Source: Desulfitobacterium_A sp034927245
GTDB taxonomy: Bacteria > Bacillota > Desulfitobacteriia > Desulfitobacteriales > Desulfitobacteriaceae
Length of the DNA: 64,000 bases
Reading direction: 5' to 3'
NCBI RefSeq assembly: GCF_034927245.1
Contig: NZ_JAYFQK010000038.1
Coordinates: forward strand, 124,001-188,000
Shown here: in pieces, positions 7,026 through 14,999 of the stretch
Layout: every line of letters begins with the position of its first letter
How positions within the stretch are numbered: the stretch's first letter is position 1
Translations under genes and position numbers: made by a program
The notes under the pieces: model-generated
Databases searched by the model: none
The model's input: only the letters and a program-made list of their open reading frames with translations
Told to the model about the DNA's origin: nothing

Positions 7026-8147
7026 GTGAAGAAATTTGTCTTGTTAGTATCCATATGCATTTTGATTTTACTAGAAGGCTGTTCTTTAGAACGGTCTCCA
7101 TCTATAGAAGTTAATGATGGTAAAAGGACAATTACTGATGCAATCGTGGAATTTTACGAAAATACCACTGAGCCTATTATAATATACGATCAAATTTCTT
7201 TTGAAGGTGGTACGCTCGTTCTTGCTGAAAAGATTATGGATGGAGAACATTATCCAGAGCTTCACTTTGTTGATGATAACTACAAGGTTACATACCTCAC
7301 ACAGGGCAGCTATTGTTGGACTCTCAATTATACACAGTTTAAAGGGCATTCCATATATTTCGGACTTGCGGGAGTGGAATCACGTCAATGCCAAGCTAGT
7401 CTGATTCCTGCTGAAAAGGTAGAGGCTATTTTTTCTAATAAAATAGTTAGTGTGTTGACAAACAAAAAAGTTGTCGAACCAATCAAACCTTTGGAGAAAG
7501 ACAGTCGAAAATTTGACAACCCTCAAGGGTATATAATGCCTGTCGAAGGTAGGGATATACCGGAGGATTTTGTTTTTATCTTTGGCAATAGAGAAAAGAA
7601 GTCTATTTCGAAGATGCTTATCGAGCGTAGTATCGATTATATGCCTGATTATCTTAAGTCGAACAAGGCAGAGGTCTATAATTCTTTTGCTTTTACATAC
7701 ACACCTATGCTCACTCCTATCGAATGGGATCAAGGATATAAGGAAGGCGAAATTTGCCTTGAAGGTAAAACCGATCTGAATGGCAATCGAAATGCTCTTT
7801 TTTTACGGCCAGCAGGGCATATGAGCTTTTTGGACTCATTTATTCTACCTCAGGATATTAAGCCATTGTACCTTTCTGACAATTATAGAGGAATTGCGAG
7901 CTTTTCAATCGGTGAGACAGTTGCAGTGAAGTATCCATTCAAGAGAGCGCTCATGGATTGTCGTATACTGAAAGTAACTAAGGAGAAGGTTGAAAGTGAA
8001 CCCGGTCAGGACAGCTTTGATGTAGTAAACATCGATGAGAAGGGGCAGATCATAATGCCAATGGATAAGGGATATTACCTGTTCTTACTTCGAACAAATG
8101 AGAATAATAATATTCAAACATATACTGGAATGTTTATTATTAACTAG
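7026..8147 (+). CDS. Predicted lipoprotein of unknown function
   Basis: 373 residues, GTG start at 7026 after GGAGGG. A lipoprotein signal is clear: MKKFVLLVSICILILLEGC, with Cys19 as the lipidation site. The rest is hydrophilic beta-rich sequence without a recognised domain. It probably sits on the outer face of the cell membrane. The gene is AT-rich compared with the prophage to its left and lies between the two 150-bp repeats, so it may have been gained or could be lost as a unit. Confidence 0.65.
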   Translation: MKKFVLLVSICILILLEGCSLERSPSIEVNDGKRTITDAIVEFYENTTEPIIIYDQISFEGGTLVLAEKIMDGEHYPELHFVDDNYKVTYLTQGSYCWTLNYTQFKGHSIYFGLAGVESRQCQASLIPAEKVEAIFSNKIVSVLTNKKVVEPIKPLEKDSRKFDNPQGYIMPVEGRDIPEDFVFIFGNREKKSISKMLIERSIDYMPDYLKSNKAEVYNSFAFTYTPMLTPIEWDQGYKEGEICLEGKTDLNGNRNALFLRPAGHMSFLDSFILPQDIKPLYLSDNYRGIASFSIGETVAVKYPFKRALMDCRILKVTKEKVESEPGQDSFDVVNIDEKGQIIMPMDKGYYLFLLRTNENNNIQTYTGMFIIN

Positions 8148-8239
8148 GAATGGAGGGGACGGTAGTAGCTTTGCTCTACGGTTGTTAGTTTAGCATAATT
8201 ATGATAAAATTACGCTAAACTAATTAAGGGGTGAGTATA

Positions 8240-8527
8240 ATGCCTCATATCAGACCAGTTTCAGATTTGAGAAATAATTTTGCTGATATTTCAAGGTTTG
8301 TCCATGAAACTGCCGAACCTGTATTCTTGACCAAGAATGGTTATGGGGATATGGTTGTAATGAGCATGGAAACTTATGAACGTAAAATGTTTGAAAGTGA
8401 AGTATATTTCAAGCTGAAGGAAGCTGAATTGGAAGCCAAAACAACTGATAAGAGATATTCCCATAAAGAAGTTTTTGACGAATTAAGGGCAAAACTTTCT
8501 AACAGGGTGGACTCTGATAATGTATGA
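8240..8527 (+). CDS. Phd/YefM-family antitoxin
   Basis: 95 residues starting at ATG 8240, seven bases after AAGGGG; GTG 8231 is too close to that site. The pattern IRPVSDLRNNFADISRFVHE then VFLTKNGYGDMVVMSMETYE is typical of Phd/YefM antitoxins: a DNA-binding N-terminal half and a toxin-binding C-terminal helix. Its stop overlaps the start of the truncated toxin by eight bases, the usual coupled arrangement. It appears intact. Confidence 0.85.
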   Translation: MPHIRPVSDLRNNFADISRFVHETAEPVFLTKNGYGDMVVMSMETYERKMFESEVYFKLKEAELEAKTTDKRYSHKEVFDELRAKLSNRVDSDNV

Positions 8528-8639
8528 AATTAGATACCTGTCTTTGGCAAGAAAGGATTTAACTGATATTACAAATTATATTGCAGACCATTTAAAAGCA
8601 CCAAAGGTAGCAATGGATTTAACAAAGATTATAAAGTGA
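8520..8639 (+). pseudogene. Truncated RelE/ParE-family toxin
   Basis: ATG 8520 begins MYEIRYLSLARKDLTDITNY, the clear N-terminus of a RelE/ParE toxin, but a stop comes after 39 codons where family members run to about 90-110. The C-terminal sheet with the active residues is missing. The end lies about 80 bases before direct repeat 2. The antitoxin in front is complete, so the locus is a silent remnant. Confidence 0.8.
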
Positions 8640-8717
8640 TATAATTGATACCACAGAAAATATAAAAATGAGTGAAAACAGGCGTACTAAAAACGTACTA
8701 ATATTTTCTGAAGCCTG

Positions 8718-8867
8718 TTTTTGTCCAAAATAAAGGAACGCTCGACGCTTTTCAGCAGGAGGAACGGGTATTGCGAGTATACTTCGCAACAGCCGTTCCT
8801 CCTTTGTCATATAAATACATTTATAGACTCAGAAGGATATTTATCCCAGTAAGGAGAAGACATATAA
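8718..8867. repeat. 150-bp direct repeat, copy 2
   Basis: The second copy of the 6597-6746 repeat, including the same hairpin (8758-8802) and the T-run of a terminator-like structure in front (an AACAGGC/GCCTGTT pairing, 8678-8719). Together the copies bracket the lipoprotein and toxin-antitoxin genes. Confidence 0.75.
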
Positions 8868-8872
8868 TTGAA

Positions 8873-8913
8873 TGTTATCCGAAATCGTACAAAGGCCGCG
8901 CGTCCATGCGCGG
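8873..8913. repeat. GTCCAT-loop hairpin B with leader motif
   Basis: CCGCGC/GCGCGG stem (8896-8901 with 8908-8913) around GTCCAT. It is preceded by TTATCCGAAATCGTACA, which is also found before hairpin D. The rest of 8914-9026 shows nothing recognisable. Confidence 0.55.
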
Positions 8914-9026
8914 ATTGGGGATTAGTGGTAACTATTGCGCATTTGTAGCATATTGCGTAGCAACATTCACTCCAATTTAACAAAAATGTATTTCAAAGTT
9001 TAGAAATTTAATAATGGAGGACAACA

Positions 9027-9527
9027 ATGAAACACAAAATTGAATTGATGAAATCGTTAGATTGGGAACAGGTGAAAGCAATTTATTTAGAAGGAATAAA
9101 CTCAAATATAGCAACATTTCAGACTGAAGCACCTACTTGGGAAAATTGGGATAAAGGTCATATTAGTTCTTGTAGATTAGTTGTACGTTCAGGAAATGCT
9201 GTATTGGGTTGGGGAGCATTAAGCCCTACTTCAAGCAGAGATTGTTATGCAGGTGTAGTTGAGGTTAGTATCTATATAGGTAAAAAATATAGAGGACAAG
9301 GCATAGGAACAATTTTACTTAAAAATCTAATAAAACTATCAGAAGAAAATGGTATTTGGACTTTGTATTCAGCAATCATAAGAGAAAACATTCCAAGTAT
9401 ATCCATACACAAAAAATGTGGCTTTAGAGAAATTGGTTTTAAAGAAAGGGTAGCTAAGACAGGTAATGGAGTTTGGCATGATGTAGTTTTAATGGAACGA
9501 AGAAGTAAAATAGTTGGTTTAAATTAA
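9027..9527 (+). CDS. GNAT acetyltransferase, phosphinothricin/methionine-sulfoximine type
   Basis: 166 residues, ATG 9027 after GGAGG. The acetyl-CoA loop is visible as YIGKKYRGQGIGT, followed by LLKNLI, and the C-terminal NIPSISIHKKCGFREIGF signature is typical of the PAT (Bar/MddA-like) branch of the GNAT family. Such enzymes acetylate phosphinothricin, methionine sulfoximine or related amines. Low GC and the accessory surroundings suggest transfer. The exact substrate cannot be read from the sequence. Confidence 0.8.
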   Translation: MKHKIELMKSLDWEQVKAIYLEGINSNIATFQTEAPTWENWDKGHISSCRLVVRSGNAVLGWGALSPTSSRDCYAGVVEVSIYIGKKYRGQGIGTILLKNLIKLSEENGIWTLYSAIIRENIPSISIHKKCGFREIGFKERVAKTGNGVWHDVVLMERRSKIVGLN

Positions 9528-9635
9528 TTGTATAAAAAATTTATGCCAAATCCTTATTAGAGGATTTAAGAACTGTAGAATTAGATACGCACACTATTCC
9601 GATATAGCGTACTAAATTGGTACGGAATTCAAGGG

Positions 9636-9653
9636 GCCGCTGTCCATGGCGGC
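9636..9653. repeat. GTCCAT-loop hairpin C
   Basis: GCCGCT/GGCGGC stem with loop GTCCAT (9642-9647). It lies in the 333-base gap between the GNAT and VOC genes, which holds hairpins C and D and no gene I can support. Confidence 0.5.
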
Positions 9654-9747
9654 TTCTAGATCTGGGGGCGTACGGCATCGGATAACAGCACGTTCTCGCC
9701 ACTTAGAGAAGATGAATGCGGTTAAGGCGCAACGGGAACCTGCGGGA

Positions 9748-9792
9748 CGTTATCCGAAATCGTACACAAAATCCGCGCGTCCATGCGCGGAT
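9748..9792. repeat. GTCCAT-loop hairpin D with leader motif
   Basis: The longest of the set: an 8-bp perfect stem ATCCGCGC/GCGCGGAT (9771-9778 with 9785-9792) around GTCCAT. It is preceded by the same TTATCCGAAATCGTACA motif as hairpin B. The VOC gene starts 68 bases downstream. Confidence 0.55.
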
Positions 9793-9860
9793 TTCAAGGA
9801 AGGGTTTTGTAGCTCTGTTCATCTGAGTTCAGTAATACCACGGTATGGGGGAATTTTATT

Positions 9861-10289
9861 GTGGTTAGACTTAATACGTTAATACCTGAATTAACTGTTT
9901 CAGATATAAGTAGGAGTCTTTACTTTTACTTAAATATTCTTTCGTTTGAATTAGAGTACGAGCGAAAAGAAAATAAATTCGCTATGCTCTCACTAGAAGA
10001 TTCTCAAATTATGATTGAAGAGAGAAATGGAAATTGGGAGACAGGAAATTTAATATATCCATTCGGAAGAGGAATTAATTTTCAAATAGTAGTAAATAAC
10101 ATAGATAAATTGTACACAAATGTTGAAGTGCATGACTATCCAATTAAAATAGAATTGGAAGAAAATTGGTACAGGGCGAATAATAAATTATTAGGACAGA
10201 AAGAGTTCTTAATTATGGATCCAGATGGGTACCTATTAAGATTTGCTCAGAATATAGGAGAAAGAGAAATTGCAATGGATAATATTTAA
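9861..10289 (+). CDS. VOC-family protein (glyoxalase/bleomycin-resistance type)
   Basis: 142 residues, GTG start at 9861 behind GGGGGAA. The N-terminal LIPELTVSDISRSLYFYLNI and the C-terminal EFLIMDPDGYLLRFAQ are the paired beta-alpha-beta signatures of bleomycin-resistance-type VOC proteins. These usually bind the drug as dimers rather than catalyse. The neighbouring GNAT gene suggests a small antibiotic-resistance-type cassette. The substrate is not known. Confidence 0.8.
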   Translation: MVRLNTLIPELTVSDISRSLYFYLNILSFELEYERKENKFAMLSLEDSQIMIEERNGNWETGNLIYPFGRGINFQIVVNNIDKLYTNVEVHDYPIKIELEENWYRANNKLLGQKEFLIMDPDGYLLRFAQNIGEREIAMDNI

Positions 10290-10378
10290 TGGTAGCGGCA
10301 GTTTAGTCTCGAGGGATTAGTCCAAGTAGCCGTGATCTGGAGTCTGGGGCTAGTAATTATAGGGTGCAGGTTCTGAGA

Positions 10379-11023
10379 TTAAATTTTATGTGGGAGAGCG
10401 ATAAGTGTGTGTAAAAAAGTTAGGATGCTTGATTTATTTTTAATAAGCATCATCGCTCTGGTTGGGATGTAGTAATCATCTCCCGGAAGTTCTTGATGGG
10501 GACATATTCCGCATCCAACTTCATTGAACAGCAGAAAATAGACCATACCTCGGAATGAGGTATGGTCCTCAGTTTTTATTACAGCATGGCCTTTGTAATG
10601 TATTAGTTCTTCCCATCGTTTGGTCAATGTCTGTACTTCATCCGAAGTAGGCGGAGTGACTTTCTCCATTTCTGCTCTAACCCTCGCGATTAGTTGAGGC
10701 CATTCACTTTCTACCGCTTTAATTTTTTCGGGGCCGAGAAATTTTCCCTGTTTTTTGATTTTCTCCAAACGTATTTGAACAACGTCGAAAAGGGATAGCC
10801 CCTTTTTATAGAGAATGTTACTAATGTCATCGAGTGAAAAACCCAAGTTACGCAGCGATGCAATCTGCTGCAATCGTACGATATCCTAACTCGTGTACAA
10901 ACGGTGACCGCTTTCCGAATGTTGAGAAGGGGAGAAAAGACCAATAGTATCATAATGGTGAAGAGTCCTTACTGATAATCCGGTTTGTTTTGAGATTTCG
11001 CCTACCTTCCAATATTCTTTGTT
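10379..11023 (-). pseudogene. Decayed MerR-family regulator (TipA-like)
   Basis: Reading from 11023 the frame gives YWKVGEISKQTGLSVRTLHH, then YDTIGLFSPS, a clear MerR DNA-binding domain. An in-frame TAG at 10888-10886 falls at codon 46, where HRLYTSEDIVRL is expected. The reading continues as RLQQIASLRNLGFSLDDI and a dimerisation helix. No start codon lies at the expected place after GGAGG; AAC is there. The final 70 residues do not look like the family and include a terminator-like hairpin (10539-10565). Promoter, start, codon 46 and C-terminus together show a gene in decay. Confidence 0.8.
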
Positions 11024-11067
11024 GAATCCTCCGTTAACGGTTTTAGTTTATTGTTGCCGGCGATTAT

Positions 11068-11098
11068 AGTATAAAACCTCACGTAGTGTTAGGTTCAA
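11068..11098 (-). promoter_or_regulatory. MerR-type promoter with 19-bp spacer
   Basis: On the minus strand TTGAAC (11098-11093) and TATACT (11073-11068) are 19 bases apart. The spacer holds a dyad (CCTAAC...GTGAGG). Long spacers with a central dyad are the mark of promoters twisted into activity by MerR proteins, so the dead regulator was probably autoregulated here. Confidence 0.6.
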
Positions 11099-11132
11099 GC
11101 TTTTTTTGAATTAAGGTTGAGGAGGCTTAGAA

Positions 11133-12098
11133 TTGAAGTTTAAAGTTAATATCCTAAATATCTTCTTACTTGTATGTTTAATTGTAATCGTTCTTCCAGT
11201 TGATGCTGTGGTTTTAAAAACAATAAGTTTAGTCATTTTGTTAATAGGATTAAACTTTACTACGTTATCAATTGCATCTGTTGGTTTCTTAATATACGGT
11301 CTTTTACTGGTTGATTTTGGGGATATTTTTCTTGACGCTTCGGCATTTACGGGTTATTTTATGATAAAAAAACTTAATCTTTTTCTTGTCCTTTTATTGG
11401 CTTTTGTTGTTAATATCATAATAGTTTCGATAAAATTATACCGGCTTAATTTGCCTATAAAGGAGAAATTCATATTAAGAATTAATTACTATTTCAATCT
11501 TCTAATTTATAAAATTAGATTTCTATATCCGATTTTGGCCTTCGTCTTTTTAATTTTCACAGTAATTTATTCTTTCGCAGGAATCTACTCCGCTTATGAG
11601 GACAAATATTATGGATACTATGCTGTTAATGTTCTTGAGGATAAACCAGAAAATATACAAATTGAAGAATTTCAAGATAGCCAGGCAATACGGGCTTATT
11701 ATTTAAGTAAATATGATAATAAAGGCGAGTTATTGTTAAAAGAAGAGGTTAGGGTTTGCGGTGATATTAATGTTTATGGACCATTAGGGGATAAGATTTT
11801 TATAGATACCTATGATGCAAAAGGTAAGTCAATAGATCATACACTTATAGAACGGGGATTCTCAAACACTAGTGATAATTATAATTTAGTGAATAGTATT
11901 GATACGTTATACTTCAGTTGTGTAACTATTTTTACGGTTGGGTATGGTGATATTACCCCAATTGCCCCTCAAATTAAGCAGATAGCACAGATTGAGATGC
12001 TTACAGGATATTTAATAACCTGTTTATTTGTTCCATTTTTGATCGTGGCAGTTCAAAAACTCATTGAGGGAGAGATAAAAAAGTCCAAGCTAAGTTAA
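11133..12098 (+). CDS. Potassium channel-like membrane protein
   Basis: 321 residues, TTG start at 11133 with GGAGG upstream. The N-terminal 160 residues are very hydrophobic, with about five or six membrane segments. A soluble stretch of about 90 residues follows. The C-terminal pore has the filter TVGYGD (residues 268-273) and a last membrane helix. This is a two-helix type K+ channel pore placed after an unusual multi-spanning N-terminal part. There is no RCK/TrkA domain, so gating must come from elsewhere. AT-rich, accessory neighbourhood. Confidence 0.75.
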   Translation: MKFKVNILNIFLLVCLIVIVLPVDAVVLKTISLVILLIGLNFTTLSIASVGFLIYGLLLVDFGDIFLDASAFTGYFMIKKLNLFLVLLLAFVVNIIIVSIKLYRLNLPIKEKFILRINYYFNLLIYKIRFLYPILAFVFLIFTVIYSFAGIYSAYEDKYYGYYAVNVLEDKPENIQIEEFQDSQAIRAYYLSKYDNKGELLLKEEVRVCGDINVYGPLGDKIFIDTYDAKGKSIDHTLIERGFSNTSDNYNLVNSIDTLYFSCVTIFTVGYGDITPIAPQIKQIAQIEMLTGYLITCLFVPFLIVAVQKLIEGEIKKSKLS

Positions 12099-12294
12099 CA
12101 TGCGTCGTGTTCCGCTAAGACAATTATTTTTGCGGCCGTATTGCTGCCCATAATGTTTAGCGAGTGCCTGCAGATTTAATGAAGGCTTATAAGGTCTCAA
12201 AGTTCGTAAATTCGCCTAAAAATGACGGGCCAGGGTGTTTGTTACCTGCTGAAGCAAAGCTATTCTAGAAGCAACGATTAAGGATAAATGACAG

Positions 12295-12474
12295 ATGACG
12301 GATTTAAAGAGATATCAAAAAAGTTTGACGAAAAAGAGGTTTTATTATATTATAAAAGTGAAAGAAATAACAAGAACAATAGCAGAAGCAGTAGTAGTAG
12401 AAATAGCAAAAACAGTGACTTTAGTAATAAAGGTTGTAAAATTTGTGTATCTATTTTTAAATTTGCTGAATTAA
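12295..12474 (+). CDS. Short hydrophobic peptide gene
   Basis: ATG 12295 opens a 59-codon frame with a basic N-terminus (KRYQKSLTKKRFYYIIK) and a long apolar C-terminal half (VVVEIAKTVTLVIKVVKFVY then LFLNLLN). AAGGA lies ten bases upstream. The stop falls exactly at the ribosome site of the next gene. The overlapping frame from 12288 is longer but gives a low-complexity Ser/Asn/Lys product that runs into the next gene, so this frame is preferred. It may be a membrane or amphipathic peptide. Function unknown. Confidence 0.4.
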   Translation: MTDLKRYQKSLTKKRFYYIIKVKEITRTIAEAVVVEIAKTVTLVIKVVKFVYLFLNLLN

Positions 12475-12487
12475 GGAGGTCATGTTT

Positions 12488-12910
12488 ATGTCAGTAACAT
12501 GTCATGAATTAGAACTCATTCAAAGATTTACTTCAGCAGGTAAAGATGGCGGTATAAGAGAGCTTTGTAAGCGTGAAAAAGAGAGTTATGAAGAAATATT
12601 TGCTGATCTTTTAGCAAAATATAAAGAGAAGGCCGGTAGTATACCTGAGGATGCGGAGATTCAGATCATTAATAATTTTACGACAAGCCATGATGAGTGT
12701 GTATCGCCAAAGGGCTTGGTCAACGTTAGCCTGGAATATCTTGCGAGATTATTAACGTTTGCAGATACGGCAGGTTATCAATGGGAAGTCAATATTACGG
12801 AGAATAAAAATACCCACTTTAAAAATTTATATAACTATAATGTAAAAGTTAATTGTACAAAGAAGGAATTCGTAGATATGGCAGTGGGTAAGGGTTTTAG
12901 ATGTGAATAA
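12488..12910 (+). CDS. Hypothetical protein
   Basis: 140 residues. ATG 12488 is eight bases from AAGGAGG; ATG 12482 is too close. The sequence is soluble and mixed alpha/beta, with a helical N-terminus (ELIQRFTSAGKDGGIRELCK) and no motif I recognise. It follows the short hydrophobic peptide gene by 13 bases, so the two are probably co-expressed. A terminator closes the unit at 12921. Confidence 0.6.
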   Translation: MSVTCHELELIQRFTSAGKDGGIRELCKREKESYEEIFADLLAKYKEKAGSIPEDAEIQIINNFTTSHDECVSPKGLVNVSLEYLARLLTFADTAGYQWEVNITENKNTHFKNLYNYNVKVNCTKKEFVDMAVGKGFRCE

Positions 12911-12920
12911 TAAGGTAAGT

Positions 12921-12957
12921 AAAGGGATCACAAGATGAATTGTGTATCCCTTTTATT
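12921..12957 (+). terminator. Rho-independent terminator
   Basis: AAAGGGATCACA (12921-12932) pairs with TGTGTATCCCTTTT (12941-12954), one mismatch, with a T-rich tail. Confidence 0.7.
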
Positions 12958-13033
12958 TATTTTAATTTAGAGATCAATTTCGATAATAAATTACAATATA
13001 TCACAAATTCAACGAAAAAGTTCTTGAAATCGG

Positions 13034-13062
13034 TTGACTTGCTACCTTGTGCTTTTTATAAT
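13034..13062 (+). promoter_or_regulatory. Promoter before the histidine kinase leader
   Basis: TTGACT (13034-13039) and TATAAT (13057-13062) with a 17-base spacer. Transcription would start near 13069 and give a leader of about 265 bases. Confidence 0.65.
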
Positions 13063-13267
13063 ATTTATTAAGAAAAGAAAATTATAATTAGAGCCTTTTA
13101 AAATAGAGAATAGATATATTAAAAGATTAAATATATATAGCGGACGTATCTTATTTCCTTGACTAGCAAACTCATGAAACGGTAACTGGTTTCTACACTG
13201 CAGATGAATTTGTTTGCGAATAATAAAATGAGCATGTTGCAGGTAGGATAATTGCAAGGGTCTTTGA

Positions 13268-13297
13268 CCAGAATCGTTTTAGAGATTCTGGTTTTTT
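13268..13297 (+). terminator. Terminator inside the kinase leader
   Basis: An 8-bp perfect stem (CCAGAATC/GATTCTGG, 13268-13275 with 13284-13291) and T6. It lies between the promoter at 13034 and the kinase start at 13336, so it either ends a short RNA of about 230 nt or acts as an attenuator. Confidence 0.65.
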
Positions 13298-13335
13298 AAT
13301 TATTTTTATTTTGATTAAAGAGGTGAGGACAAAAT

Positions 13336-14667
13336 TTGGAGACAGATCAGTATTGTCTAGATAAATATAGAACAACAGCTCAGAATCAATTGAATACTAA
13401 TAATTCGAAAGCCGTTTATAAACTTTCTATTATTTTGGCGTTATTTACGTTCGGATTAATTATTATTGATTTTCTAAACTTTAAAAATGGGTTATGGATA
13501 AGTAAACCCGGGTATAAGTTATTATTTTACCATCATATTGTCTTTGGGGTCGGAATGATATGCTATATTTTAGGATACATATTTCTTAAAAATATTATGA
13601 GTACGCATCGCCGTATACAGCAATTTTATATTTATAGTTTTCTTCTTTTTGGCATTAACATGGGTGCATTGGTTTCCGGCTGGACGAATCAATATATTCA
13701 TGGACAAATCAGCGGGTATATTATTTGGTGTTTTTTATTGGCTGCATTTTTCTACCAAAGTCCGAAATATTCGGTTTTGATATATGGGCAATCCTACATC
13801 GCTTTTTTAATCTATATAACGATGTCTCAAAACGATATCTATGTTCTTCGGTCACATTATATCTATGGAACCTCAGCTGTTATTTTAGGGAACTTTTTAT
13901 CCATTTATTTCTCAAAAGTGTTTTTAAAAATTAAATTATATTGCTATAATCTTGAAGATGTTATTCAAGAACGAACGACTAAACTTGAAGAATCAATGCA
14001 AACGATACAGAAATTGGAACGGTTGAATTTAATCGATAAAATGACCGCCACAGTTGTTCATGAAGTTCGAAATCCGCTGACATCCATTAAAGGATTTCTC
14101 CAATTATTGAAAGACAAACCCAATCATCCCGATAGCGTTGAATTCTTTAATATTATGATCAATGAAACGGACAGAGCAAATACTATAATTGAGAAGTTCT
14201 TATCGATCAGCCGAGATAAAGAGACGGTTATGGAGCGGGGAAATCTTGAGAAGGTTGTTACTTCTATCCTGCCTCTCCTTGAAGCAGATGTTATCCATCG
14301 GAATATGAAGTTGTTCATTGATCTTAGAAAAGTTCCGGATACATTACTCAATGAACAGGAAATTGATCAAGTCTTATTAAATCTTTCGAGAAATGGGATA
14401 GAAGCTATGGCCGAGGGCGGCTGCTTAACGATAAAGACCTATCAAGAAGGTGACGAGGTAATTCTCCTTGTCGCAGATGAAGGTTCAGGAATCCCTCCCG
14501 AAGTATTAGAAAAACTGGGGACTCCCTTTTTTACCACAAAGGAAACAGGAACGGGACTGGGCTTGGTGGTTTGCAATAGCATTGTGGAACGACATAATGC
14601 CAAACTTCAAATTAAATCGAGTGCTGAAGGGTCATCATTTGAAGTGCACTTTAAATCTATGTTCTGA
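13336..14667 (+). CDS. Membrane sensor histidine kinase (sporulation-kinase type), orphan
   Basis: 443 residues, TTG start after GAGGTGAGG. Residues 27-200 have about six membrane helices. A coiled-coil (205-235) leads to the HisKA domain with the phosphorylated His242 in VVHEVRNPLTSIKGFLQLL, as in Kin-type sporulation kinases. The ATPase domain shows NLSRNGIEAM, DEGSGIPPE and GTGLGLVVC. No response regulator gene is adjacent, so it is an orphan. Its likely partner is Spo0A or another distant regulator (inference). Expression may be attenuated by the leader terminator. Confidence 0.85.
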   Translation: METDQYCLDKYRTTAQNQLNTNNSKAVYKLSIILALFTFGLIIIDFLNFKNGLWISKPGYKLLFYHHIVFGVGMICYILGYIFLKNIMSTHRRIQQFYIYSFLLFGINMGALVSGWTNQYIHGQISGYIIWCFLLAAFFYQSPKYSVLIYGQSYIAFLIYITMSQNDIYVLRSHYIYGTSAVILGNFLSIYFSKVFLKIKLYCYNLEDVIQERTTKLEESMQTIQKLERLNLIDKMTATVVHEVRNPLTSIKGFLQLLKDKPNHPDSVEFFNIMINETDRANTIIEKFLSISRDKETVMERGNLEKVVTSILPLLEADVIHRNMKLFIDLRKVPDTLLNEQEIDQVLLNLSRNGIEAMAEGGCLTIKTYQEGDEVILLVADEGSGIPPEVLEKLGTPFFTTKETGTGLGLVVCNSIVERHNAKLQIKSSAEGSSFEVHFKSMF

Positions 14668-14733
14668 TAATTTGAACGCCCGGGAAATCTCGAACATTAG
14701 AACAAGAAAGATATAAAATGTTCGATTTTTTCG

Positions 14734-14762
14734 TTGACCTTTAACTTAATCTAGGATAGAAT
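14734..14762 (+). promoter_or_regulatory. pur operon promoter
   Basis: TTGACC (14734-14739) and TAGAAT (14757-14762), 17-base spacer. The predicted start is about 30 bases before the guanine aptamer. Confidence 0.7.
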
Positions 14763-14797
14763 GAATTCAGGTTAGTTGAACACATAATTTCATATAC

Positions 14798-14867
14798 GTT
14801 CATATAATCGCGGAGATATGGTCCGCAAGTTTCTACCGGGTTGCCGTAAATAGCCTGACTATGAGCG
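14798..14867 (+). promoter_or_regulatory. Guanine (purine) riboswitch aptamer
   Basis: All parts of the purine aptamer are visible: P1 (14798-14805 with 14860-14867), ATAATCG joining, a P2 stem GCGGA/TCCGC, the conserved AGTTTCTACC, a P3 arm and the closing GACTATGA. The specificity base in GACTATG is C, which pairs with guanine rather than adenine. It is the first of two aptamers before purE. Bound guanine should lower pur expression. Confidence 0.93.
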
Positions 14868-14999
14868 AAAGTGTGCCTAGGGCAAGAAGATTTATGATAC
14901 TCTCAGAAAGTATAACCTTAGTCTTTACCTAGCGGCACAGAACCCCTGTATGCGGGTTACACCGAAGGGATAAAAGCCCAGGCGGATAGTTTCACTCAC
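14863..14999 (+). promoter_or_regulatory. PRPP riboswitch (ykkC subtype 2) aptamer
   Basis: The 5' part GCGAAAGTGTGCCTAGGG and the 3' part GGGTTACACCGAAGGGATAA followed by AAGCCCAGG match the ykkC-type PRPP aptamers known from purine operons. Its outer helix (14863-14870 with 14990-14997) shares bases 14863-14867 with the guanine P1, so both cannot form at once. PRPP, the substrate of PurF, should favour read-through. Subtype 2a (ppGpp) cannot be excluded by eye, but the context supports PRPP. Confidence 0.85.

Noticed and set aside
12288..12497. A 69-codon Ser/Asn/Lys-rich frame
   Set aside because: Low-complexity product that runs into the next gene. The +1 frame from 12295 gives a sensible hydrophobic peptide ending at the next ribosome site.
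13160..13260. Possible c-di-GMP riboswitch before the kinase (GCAAAC segment)
   Set aside because: Only a six-base likeness; the rest of the GEMM consensus is missing.
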